A DNA stretch of 64,000 nucleotides from Bacilli bacterium. Its GTDB lineage: Bacteria; Bacillota_I; Bacilli_A; RF39; UBA660. Location of the stretch: positions 124,001-188,000 of the forward strand of contig CAAGCO010000020.1 in assembly GCA_900768345.1 (NCBI GenBank). The letters are read 5' to 3'. The notes under the pieces were generated by a model that saw only the letters and a list, made by a program, of their open reading frames with translations, was not told the origin of the DNA and made no database searches. Made by a program: the position numbers and the translations under genes. This document shows, piece after piece, positions 49,323-57,194 of the stretch (position 1 is the stretch's first letter; each line of letters opens with the position of its first letter).

Positions 49323-50801
49323 ATGTATATTGATAAGATAATTAAAAAAGAAGTTATTACATTATTAATTTCAGTAGGATTATTATTAATTATATTTATT
49401 GGCGTTTCTTTTGCATCGTTTTTCTCAATAAAAGAAGGTCAAAGCAATGTTATTAAAACAGGAGATTTAGCAATATCTTTTTGTAGCGATGTTAATTGTG
49501 ATACAACTTATACAAATATAGGACAAGTAATAGGTACTACAAAAGTAGATGGTACTTCAGTTCCTTCATCAATTTATCCTTATCCAAATGACGGAACATA
49601 TTCAAATTCAACACCTTATATATTTAAAGTAGAAAATACTGGAAACTTAGAATCAAAAGTAACAATTAAATTAAAAGAAGATACAGACTTTTTACCAACT
49701 GGAGATTATACAGAATATACAAGACTTACAAGCCTTTATTCAAGCCATTTAAAAGTAGCAATTAGAAGAAGAGTACTTGCGCCAGGATCAAAATATCAAA
49801 TAGGTGATGTTAATAAAGATGGTATTGTTAATCAAGAAGATGTAAAACAAATCTTAAAATTTTGTGCAGGCATTGTTGCGATCACAGAAGAAGATAAAAT
49901 TATTGGTGATGTAAATGGAGATGGCTTAATAGCTGCAAATGATCCAACATTATTATTGCAGTCAATAAATGGAACAAATTATAGCGACATACTTCCTAAA
50001 ACAACAGTTAGTTCATTTAGTGAATTAACTGATGGAATAATACTTGGTAATGATCCTTTAGCACCAGGCGAAAGCGCAATATACTTTTTATGGTTATATT
50101 TAGATGAAACAACACCTAATCAAGCACAAAAAACTTACTTTGTAGGTAATTTAGATATTAAAGCAGAATATATTCCAAAAATATGTGCAGTAGTGAGTGG
50201 TACTGGTAAAACAGTTGGAGATATAATAAAATGTGGAACAGAGAGTTTTTATGTAATATCTAATGATGGAACAAATGTTAAAATGCTTGCTAAAAATGAA
50301 TTAATGGTTGGACCTACAGCAAATGAAAATGATGAAGGCTATGGATTGCAAGCAACAAAAAATAGCGAAAATGGTACAGCATTATATCCAGTAATATTTG
50401 ATTCAGGAACAAACAAATATGAATCAAGTGAAATAAAAAATTACGTAGATGCATATAATGATATGCTTATATCTAAAATAGGCTTATCAAGTTCAACATC
50501 TTCTTCATTAATTTCTGTGGATGAGCTTTTAGCTTTGGGCTGTGGAGAAGATAGTGAGGGTATGGGACAATATACTTGCCTAAATTCAAAAAAAGATTGG
50601 ATATATACAACATCATATTGGACTTCAACAACTTCAACAGAAGATGAAGGCATTGCATATGCGGTAACAACGCTGCTATATGGTGACTCTTATGTGTATG
50701 GTGCATTAACACCTGCAGATGGTTATAGAAACTATTACAAAAGTATTGATAATCAATTTGCAGTAAGACCATTAGTAACAATATCAGTAGATGATTTATA
50801 A
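49323..50801 (+). CDS. TasA-like exported protein with an internal dockerin
   Basis: A 492-residue protein. N terminus: hydrophobic signal at about 11-31 followed by FASFFSIKEGQSNVIKTGDLAISF, as in TasA/camelysin-type surface proteins. In the middle (about 161-215) lies a type I dockerin: two calcium loops, GDVNKDGIVNQEDV and GDVNGDGLIAANDP, joined by an AGIVAI helix segment. The C-terminal third (FYVISNDGTNVKMLAKNEL..., YWTSTTS..., FAVRPLVTI) resembles DUF6273-type domains. Dockerins bind cohesins; no cohesin is in the window. AGGTGA selects the ATG at 49323 over the GTG at 49314. Confidence 0.85.
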   Translation: MYIDKIIKKEVITLLISVGLLLIIFIGVSFASFFSIKEGQSNVIKTGDLAISFCSDVNCDTTYTNIGQVIGTTKVDGTSVPSSIYPYPNDGTYSNSTPYIFKVENTGNLESKVTIKLKEDTDFLPTGDYTEYTRLTSLYSSHLKVAIRRRVLAPGSKYQIGDVNKDGIVNQEDVKQILKFCAGIVAITEEDKIIGDVNGDGLIAANDPTLLLQSINGTNYSDILPKTTVSSFSELTDGIILGNDPLAPGESAIYFLWLYLDETTPNQAQKTYFVGNLDIKAEYIPKICAVVSGTGKTVGDIIKCGTESFYVISNDGTNVKMLAKNELMVGPTANENDEGYGLQATKNSENGTALYPVIFDSGTNKYESSEIKNYVDAYNDMLISKIGLSSSTSSSLISVDELLALGCGEDSEGMGQYTCLNSKKDWIYTTSYWTSTTSTEDEGIAYAVTTLLYGDSYVYGALTPADGYRNYYKSIDNQFAVRPLVTISVDDL

Positions 50802-50806
50802 AAAAC

Positions 50807-50835
50807 TTTACAAACTAAAATACTAGTGTTATAAT
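50807..50835 (+). promoter_or_regulatory. Promoter for the Ile T-box
   Basis: TTTACA (50807-50812), a 17-base spacer and TATAAT (50830-50835). It begins five bases after the dockerin protein stop. Confidence 0.8.
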
Positions 50836-50841
50836 TAGTTC

Positions 50842-51044
50842 ATTCAAAACAAATGAGGAAGACGTTATATAACGGATTTTATAGAGAACTAGTGGCTGGT
50901 GGAAACTAGGAAATGAAATTATATATAGATCACTTCTGATGTTACCTATGGATAAGATAGGTACGCAAGTATTGCGTTATAAAAATAAAGATAAATAAAG
51001 GGATGGTACCGTCTATTGACTCCTTGGTAACCATTCTTTTTTTT
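50842..51044 (+). promoter_or_regulatory. T-box riboswitch, isoleucine specifier
   Basis: Stem I with AGTGGCTGGTGGAAACTAG (about 50891-50909), specifier ATC at 50929-50931 followed by A, hairpin ACGCAA/TTGCGT as stem III, T-box TGGTACC at 51004-51010 and a terminator whose 3' arm GGTAACCATTC runs into eight T. The U of UGGU fits the A73 discriminator of tRNA-Ile. Controls ileS alone. Confidence 0.92.
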
Positions 51045-51060
51045 ATAGGAGGGAAAAAGT

Positions 51061-54000
51061 ATGAAAGATTTTGAAAGTTTAAGAAACAAATCAGTAGAAG
51101 AGAATGAAGCAGAACTTATTAATTTTTGGAAGAAAGATGATATCTTAAACAAATCAATAGAAAACAGAAGTAAAAATTCAAATTATGTTTTCTATGATGG
51201 ACCAGCTACAGCTAATGGTAATCCAGGACTTCATCACATGATAGCTAAGTTCCTTAAAGATACGTTCTGTAAGTATCAAACTATGAAGGGTAACAAAGTA
51301 ATTAGAAAAATAGGTTGGGATACTCATGGTTTACCAGTAGAAGTCCAAGTAGAAAAAGAACTACACTTCGATGGTAAAAAAGATATAGAAAAATATGGTA
51401 TTGAAAAATTTAATCAAAAATGTAAAGAATCAGTATGGACTAACGTAGATGCATTTAATAGATTAACTGATGAAATGGGACAACTAATTGATTTAGAGCA
51501 TCCATATATAACATATGATAATAATTACATTGAAACTGAATGGTATATCTTAAAGAAATTCTTTGATGAAGGTTTATTCTATGAAGGAGTTAAAATTGTA
51601 CCTTGGTGTCCTAGATGTGGAACAGGGCTTGCATCTCATGAAGTGGCTCAAGGTTATGAAAATGTTACTGCTAATACTGTGATAGTTCCATTTAAGAAAA
51701 AAGATAGTAATGAATACTTCTTAGTATGGACAACAACTCCATGGACATTAATGGCTAACTTAGCACTTTGTGTTAATCCTAAAGAAGACTATGTAACTGT
51801 ATCAAGTAAAGGATATAAATTTATTCTTGCTGAAAAATTAGTCCCATCAGTTTTAGGAGAAGAATATGAAATCCTAGAAAAATATAAAGGTAAAGATTTA
51901 GAATATACTGAATATGAACAATTAATGCCATTTTTAGATGTTAAAGGTAAAGCATTCTTCGTACTTTGTGATGAATACGTTACTACTGAAGATGGTACTG
52001 GTGTAGTACATATTGCTCCTGCTTTTGGACAAGATGATGCTAACGTATGTAAAAAATATCAAATCCCAGTAGTAAATCCAGTAGGTGAAGATGGAAAATA
52101 CACAGAAGGTCCATGGAAAGGACAAAATGTATTTGAAGTAGACGAAGAAGTAATCAAATGGCTAAAAGAAAATGATAAACTATTTAAAAAGATCAAAATG
52201 GATCACGATTATCCACATTGCTGGAGATGTCATCACCCATTACTATACTATTCAAGACCAAGTTATTATTTAGAAATAACTAAAATCAAAGATAAAATAA
52301 TTAAAGCAAATAAAACAGTTAATTGGTTCCCATCATTCGTTGGTGAAAAGAGATTTGGAAACTGGTTAGAAAATTTAAATGATTGGGCTATTTCAAGAAA
52401 TAGATATTGGGGAACACCACTTCCATTATGGAGATGCGAATGCGGTCATATGGAAATGATCGGAAGTAGAGAAGAACTAGCAGAAAAAGCAACTACTAAA
52501 GTTGATCCAAAAACAATAGACTTACATAGACCATACGTAGATGACATTCATATTAAATGTCCTGATTGTGGAAAAGAAATGAACAGATGTGAAGAAGTAA
52601 TAGATTGTTGGTTTGATAGTGGTTCAATGCCATTTGCTCAATACCATTATCCATTTGAAAATAAAACTTTATGGAAGAGTCAATTCCCAGCAGACTTCAT
52701 TTCAGAAGGAATTGACCAAACAAGAGGTTGGTTCTATTCACTAATCGTAATAAGTGTATTCTTAACAGGAAAGAGCCCATATAAAAATGTATTAGTTAAT
52801 GAATTATTACTAGATAAAAATGGACAAAAGATGCACAAATCAAAAGGAAATTCAATCGAACCATTCTCATTAATTCATAAATATGGAGCTGATCCAATTA
52901 GATGGTATATAGCTTATGCTTCACCTGTATGGACTCCACTTAAATTTGATGAAGATGGTGTTAAAGAAGCAAATTCTAAATTATTTAGTACACTTAAAAA
53001 TACTTATACATTCTTCGCAATGTATGCTAATGCAGATAAATTATCAACTGAAGACTTCGACATAAGTAATGATAAATTAGAGCAAATCGATTATTGGTTA
53101 CTATCTAAATATAATAACTTAGTTAAAAATGTAACTAATTATATGGATAAATATGATCTAAATAAAACAGTTCACCTAATTCAAGATTTCGTATGTGATG
53201 ACTTAAGTAACTGGTATATTAGACGTAATAGACGTAGATTCTGGGAAAGTGAACTAACTGATTCTAAGAAAGCAGTATATAAAACTACATATGATGTTTT
53301 AGTTGGTGTATGTAAGTTAATCGCTCCAATTAGTCCATTCCTAAGTGAAGAAATCTATCAAAAATTAACTGGAGAAGAAAGTGTTCATTTAGCAGATTAT
53401 CCAGTATGTGATGAAAAACTAATAGATGAAAAACTAGAAGAAAAGATGGATTTAGTAATAGAATTAATTAGTTATACTAGAAATATTCGTGAAGAAGCTA
53501 AGATTAAAGTTCGTCAACCAATCAAAGAAGTAATATTCGAAGAGAAATATAAAGAATTAGTTGGTGAATTTGAAAGTCTATTTAAAGAAGAACTAAATGT
53601 TAAAGAAGTAAATTGGACTAATGACTTATCAAAATATTTAACTATTAGTTATAAACCAAACTTCAAAGAAGTAGGTAAAGTATTTGGAAGTAATATTAAG
53701 GCATTTGGTGAATATTTAAATAATATTAGTGAAGAAGATTCTAAGAAGCTAGAAAGTGGTAAATTAACTATTAAATTAAATGATACTGAATATAATGTTG
53801 ACTCAAGTTATGTATTAAAAACAGTTAATGCAGTTGATGGATACAAAGCAGTAATGCTAAATTATAAAACAGTTGTAATAAATACAATACTAGACCAAGA
53901 TTTAATTAATGAAGGTTTAGCTCGTGAAATAGTATCTAAAGTACAAAACTTAAGAAAAACAAGTGGATTTGATATTTCAGACAGAATAGATATGAAATAT

Positions 54001-54156
54001 AATGCTCCAAAGGAAATAAAAGATGCTATTAATGAATTCAAAGACTATATTATGGATGAAGTATTAGCTCTTACACTTACAGAAGATGAAAGTGCTTCTG
54101 AAGAGTTAAAAATCAATGATTATAGTATGAAAGTATCAATTAAACAAGTTAAATAA
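51061..54156 (+). CDS. ileS: Isoleucyl-tRNA synthetase, type 2
   Basis: A 1031-residue class Ia synthetase. The HIGH-equivalent reads PGLHHM (in ANGNPGLHHM) and the KMSKS equivalent is KMHKSKGN. The CP1 editing domain and zinc-type CxxC clusters (CPRCG, CPDCG) are present. The GxHH form and the length of more than 1000 residues are those of IleRS2, the eukaryote-like type that is naturally insensitive to mupirocin, not of the shorter IleRS1. Behind an Ile T-box with GGAGGG before the ATG. Confidence 0.94.
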   Translation: MKDFESLRNKSVEENEAELINFWKKDDILNKSIENRSKNSNYVFYDGPATANGNPGLHHMIAKFLKDTFCKYQTMKGNKVIRKIGWDTHGLPVEVQVEKELHFDGKKDIEKYGIEKFNQKCKESVWTNVDAFNRLTDEMGQLIDLEHPYITYDNNYIETEWYILKKFFDEGLFYEGVKIVPWCPRCGTGLASHEVAQGYENVTANTVIVPFKKKDSNEYFLVWTTTPWTLMANLALCVNPKEDYVTVSSKGYKFILAEKLVPSVLGEEYEILEKYKGKDLEYTEYEQLMPFLDVKGKAFFVLCDEYVTTEDGTGVVHIAPAFGQDDANVCKKYQIPVVNPVGEDGKYTEGPWKGQNVFEVDEEVIKWLKENDKLFKKIKMDHDYPHCWRCHHPLLYYSRPSYYLEITKIKDKIIKANKTVNWFPSFVGEKRFGNWLENLNDWAISRNRYWGTPLPLWRCECGHMEMIGSREELAEKATTKVDPKTIDLHRPYVDDIHIKCPDCGKEMNRCEEVIDCWFDSGSMPFAQYHYPFENKTLWKSQFPADFISEGIDQTRGWFYSLIVISVFLTGKSPYKNVLVNELLLDKNGQKMHKSKGNSIEPFSLIHKYGADPIRWYIAYASPVWTPLKFDEDGVKEANSKLFSTLKNTYTFFAMYANADKLSTEDFDISNDKLEQIDYWLLSKYNNLVKNVTNYMDKYDLNKTVHLIQDFVCDDLSNWYIRRNRRRFWESELTDSKKAVYKTTYDVLVGVCKLIAPISPFLSEEIYQKLTGEESVHLADYPVCDEKLIDEKLEEKMDLVIELISYTRNIREEAKIKVRQPIKEVIFEEKYKELVGEFESLFKEELNVKEVNWTNDLSKYLTISYKPNFKEVGKVFGSNIKAFGEYLNNISEEDSKKLESGKLTIKLNDTEYNVDSSYVLKTVNAVDGYKAVMLNYKTVVINTILDQDLINEGLAREIVSKVQNLRKTSGFDISDRIDMKYNAPKEIKDAINEFKDYIMDEVLALTLTEDESASEELKINDYSMKVSIKQVK

Positions 54157-54157
54157 T

Positions 54158-54183
54158 AAAAGCACTAGAAATAGTGCTTTTAA
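54158..54183 (+). terminator. Terminator after ileS
   Basis: AAAAGCACTA / TAGTGCTTTT around a GAAA tetraloop (54158-54181). Confidence 0.85.
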
Positions 54184-54193
54184 TGTACCTAAA

Positions 54194-54222
54194 TTGACTT
54201 ATAACACGTTTTTTGGTATAAT
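54194..54222 (+). promoter_or_regulatory. Promoter for the beta-helix protein gene
   Basis: TTGACT (54194-54199), a 17-base spacer and TATAAT (54217-54222). It leaves a leader of about 170 bases. Confidence 0.75.
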
Positions 54223-54290
54223 AAAGCCCAATCAAATGAATTAATTTGACTATATATCATTGATTAATAATGATTATTATTAGGAGATAT

Positions 54291-54317
54291 ATGAAAGAAA
54301 ATATTTTAAATATTTAA
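54291..54317 (+). other. Possible 8-codon leader ORF
   Basis: AGGAGA (54282-54287) is followed by ATG and eight codons (MKENILNI) to TAA at 54315-54317. A second GGAG with TTG-ATT-ACC-AAA-ATT-ATA-TAA follows from 54328. Both lie in the long leader of the next gene. Either could be chance. Confidence 0.3.
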
Positions 54318-54397
54318 TCTTTAAGAAGGAGAAATTGATTACCAAAATTATATAATTTTTTAAATTAAAAAACTGTATTAAAAAGGAAAGGTAAGAA

Positions 54398-54988
54398 ATG
54401 AATTTGAAAGTTATAGTTGTTAAAACTATAGAAGATTTAGAAAAGATAAGAAAAGTAAAAAGTGGTAAGGTTATTATAATATTAAAAGGAAATTTAGATT
54501 TAAAAGATATTGAAAGTTTTAGAAGTATAAATATTCCAAATACTAGTGTAATTATTTATGGTGGAGGACATACAATCTACAATATGACTATTGATTCTAA
54601 TTTAGATTCAGTAGGTATGTTTAGTGAAGTAAATAACTTATATGTAAGAAATCTATTATTTGATAATGCAAAGGTTAAAGGAAATAACGAAGTAGGTATT
54701 TTAGCTGGACATGTAGATGGAAAACTTGATGTTAAAGATTCTTTATTTAATGGGGAAGTAAAAGGAAACTTTTTCGTAGGTGGTATAGCTGGTTTAACAG
54801 AAGAATCAGAATTCAAATCAACAGATGTATTTGCTGATATTAATGCAGAAGAATTCGTGGGTGGTTTAGTTGGACTAACAAGACATTATAAAAGCAAGAA
54901 TATTGGAAACTTTGAATCAATAAAATCTCTTGGAGAATTCTCAGATAGAGAATATGGTGTAGCAACTGGAAGGATATTAAAAAAATAA
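54398..54988 (+). CDS. Beta-helix (GLUG-like) repeat protein
   Basis: A 196-residue protein with repeating strand-turn units: IIYGGGHTIYNMTI, MFSEVNNLYVRNLLFDNAKV, GILAGHVDG, FFVGGIAGLTEES and FVGGLVGLTRHYK. The last are GLUG motifs, usual in extracellular adhesins and glycanases. Here there is no signal peptide, and the chain starts directly with a short alpha/beta segment, so it may stay in the cytoplasm or leave by an unusual route. GGAAAGG before the ATG. Confidence 0.75.
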   Translation: MNLKVIVVKTIEDLEKIRKVKSGKVIIILKGNLDLKDIESFRSINIPNTSVIIYGGGHTIYNMTIDSNLDSVGMFSEVNNLYVRNLLFDNAKVKGNNEVGILAGHVDGKLDVKDSLFNGEVKGNFFVGGIAGLTEESEFKSTDVFADINAEEFVGGLVGLTRHYKSKNIGNFESIKSLGEFSDREYGVATGRILKK

Positions 54989-55012
54989 TGGCTATCAAAG
55001 TCATTATTTTTT
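54984..55012 (+). terminator. Terminator after the beta-helix gene
   Basis: AATAATGGCT / AGTCATTATT with a five-base loop and a T run. It overlaps the stop codon. Confidence 0.7.
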
Positions 55013-55061
55013 ATTGAATAAAATTTTCAAATGTAATATACTTAATATAGTAGGTGAAAAT

Positions 55062-56279
55062 ATGAAAAAGAAATTGACTTTTATAATTGTGTTACTCTTA
55101 TTTTGCATTATGAATGTAAATGCAGCCGACATAAAGGCTTTTTATTGTGAGTATAGTGCAGCAGATTTATATGATCAAAATGTAACAGTAAAATTTAAAG
55201 TTGAAGTAACTGATTACAACAATGGTAATGGTAGTTCAAAAGTCACAGGATATATATATAATCCAAAAGAATCTAAATGGAAAAGTAATGGCACAATAAT
55301 AGAAAACAGGCAATGGGTTATATTTGATGGAGGAGACGGCAAAACAGCATTTTTATCAGACTATAAAAAAAGTGGAACATGTCCAAAATTAACTTTAAAT
55401 AAAATGGCATATCAAGATGGTGTAATTATAACTAATTATCAGCATGACCCAACAAATCCAAATGCAAACAAACAAATATCTGCAAATGATTATAAAATAA
55501 AAGAAACAGAGAATGGAGAATGGAAAAGTCCTAGCACAACGCCAACAAATCCAACAAATCCAACAACACCAAAAGATGAAAGAACTTGTTCATATGAGTT
55601 TAATGTTGAAAATAGAAACGTAAATAATGTTAAATTAGAGTTTATTACAAGAACAAATCCACAGAATAACCAACCTGTATATGTTGTAAATAATAAGACT
55701 GGTGGTTCAGAACAAATAGTTGATTTAGATGGAAATGATGTAATAATAAGAAACGCTAACTCAAATATTAGATTAACTGGAGATTTTTTAAAGAAAATTT
55801 TTCAAAAAGGGGCTTGTCCCGCTAAAGATACAGTATGTTCTTACTGGAGTAATGTAACAGATCAAACAGAATTCACTTTATCAACAGATATGACAGAATG
55901 TAAAGAAAACAGTGACACAGGTAACGTCAGTGATGGAGGCGGAAATTTATCAGGTGAAGATGGAGAGTTTGACGGAAAATTACCATCACAAGGATTCGGA
56001 AAAAACGGCGATTTATGTTCAGATATACTTAATGAGAACCTTAGTAAATTAGTTAAACTTTGTATAACAATATTAAGAATAGCCGGGGCAGTAATAGCAG
56101 TAGTAAATGGAATGATAGCATTAATTCCAGCAGTTGTAAGTAAGAACCCTGATGCGTTAAAGAAAGCTGGACATAAATGTATGCTAATGGGAGTTATATT
56201 ACTAGCAATAGGTGTATTCCCAACATTATTAAGAGTTATCGCAAAAATATTTGGATATGATGTAAGTTGTATTTTCTAA
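55062..56279 (+). CDS. Secreted protein with C-terminal VirB2/TrbC-like hairpin
   Basis: A 405-residue protein. Signal peptide at about 1-24 (KKKLTFIIVLLLFCIMNVNAADI), a Cys-containing exported part, a Thr/Pro/Asn linker (TPTNPTNPTTP near 162-172), a second exported module with several Cys, a Gly-rich spacer, then at the C terminus two membrane helices (about 335-360 and 375-398) flanking a basic loop (SKNPDALKKAGHK). The terminal hairpin looks like VirB2/TrbC pilin subunits, which is inference. AGGTGAAAAT selects the ATG at 55062. The last four bases overlap the convergent sigK-like gene. Confidence 0.7.
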   Translation: MKKKLTFIIVLLLFCIMNVNAADIKAFYCEYSAADLYDQNVTVKFKVEVTDYNNGNGSSKVTGYIYNPKESKWKSNGTIIENRQWVIFDGGDGKTAFLSDYKKSGTCPKLTLNKMAYQDGVIITNYQHDPTNPNANKQISANDYKIKETENGEWKSPSTTPTNPTNPTTPKDERTCSYEFNVENRNVNNVKLEFITRTNPQNNQPVYVVNNKTGGSEQIVDLDGNDVIIRNANSNIRLTGDFLKKIFQKGACPAKDTVCSYWSNVTDQTEFTLSTDMTECKENSDTGNVSDGGGNLSGEDGEFDGKLPSQGFGKNGDLCSDILNENLSKLVKLCITILRIAGAVIAVVNGMIALIPAVVSKNPDALKKAGHKCMLMGVILLAIGVFPTLLRVIAKIFGYDVSCIF

Positions 56280-56968
56280 ATGTTATTATTACGAATAAAT
56301 TCACGGAGCATTTTTATAAGTGCTCTTTTTTCTATTCTTGAAACATAACTTCTTGAAATGTGTAATTTTTTAGCAATTTCTTTTTGCGTTTTTTGAGCAG
56401 TATTTAAAAGCCCATATCGCATTTTAATAATTTCTAGTTCACGAGTACTAAGTACATTTAAATATTTAGATAAGCTTCTAATATTGTCTTTATATTCAGT
56501 TATTTTATCTAAACTTTCAGTATGTTCTTCAAGTACATCTATAAGTGTTATATCCCCTCCATCTTTATCATGAGCAATTACATCATTAAGACTAATATTA
56601 TTATTATATTTTTTATTACTACGAAAGAACATAAGTATTTCGTTTTCGGCACACTTAGCAGCATACGTAGTTAATTTAACGCCTTTATTAGGACTATAAG
56701 AATCAATTCCTTTAATAAGCCCAATAGTTCCAATACTAATTAGATCATCAGCACTAATTCCCTTAGTTTCGTACTTCTTAACTATATGAGCGACTAGTCT
56801 TAAATTATGAGTGATTAATTTACTACGAGCATCTTTATCTCCTTCTAAATGTTTCTTTATATAATATTCTTCTTCTTCACTAGAAAGAGGATCTTCAAAA
56901 ACATTAAGACTATAACTAGTAGTAAATATCATAATATTTTTAATAAAATTTTTAATTTTTTCAAACAT
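56276..56968 (-). CDS. sigK: SigK-like sporulation-type sigma factor
   Basis: A 230-residue sigma-70 factor with regions 2 and 4. PLSSEEEEYYIKKHLEGDKDARSKLITHNLRLVAHIVKKYE and DDLISIGTIGLIKGIDSY follow the sigma-K/sigma-E type very closely, and the end ISRSYVSRIEKRALIKMLREF is SigK-like. The N terminus is short and hydrophobic, like a processed pro-sequence. The gene is intact, not split by a skin element. No other sporulation genes except the weak YlbD/YlbE pair are in the window. AGGTGATTTAG before the ATG. Confidence 0.85.
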   Translation of the reverse strand: MFEKIKNFIKNIMIFTTSYSLNVFEDPLSSEEEEYYIKKHLEGDKDARSKLITHNLRLVAHIVKKYETKGISADDLISIGTIGLIKGIDSYSPNKGVKLTTYAAKCAENEILMFFRSNKKYNNNISLNDVIAHDKDGGDITLIDVLEEHTESLDKITEYKDNIRSLSKYLNVLSTRELEIIKMRYGLLNTAQKTQKEIAKKLHISRSYVSRIEKRALIKMLREFIRNNNI

Positions 56969-57122
56969 CTAAATCACCTAATTAATGATATGTAAAGCGA
57001 ACAAATATTATGAAATAGTATTTATGCTAGGTAAATAAGGGCTAAATGTTTTTTTACTTAAAAATTTTATTTTTTAAGAATGTAAATCACTTCATTTTTT
57101 TCTATTTTTTATTCAAAAAACA

Positions 57123-57151
57123 TTTACAAAAAAATAGAATGATGCTATTCT
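57123..57151 (+). promoter_or_regulatory. Promoter for nrdD
   Basis: TTTACA (57123-57128), a 17-base spacer ending in TGC and TATTCT (57146-57151). No clear NrdR box was recognised by eye in the 57000-57190 region, which is otherwise only T- and A-rich. Confidence 0.65.
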
Positions 57152-57194
57152 TAAGATGGTTATAAAAAATATAACGGTGAAGGTGAGGTAATTA

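Noticed and set aside
57000..57190. NrdR boxes upstream of nrdD
   Set aside because: No pair of NrdR-like palindromes could be recognised by eye; the region is mostly A and T runs.
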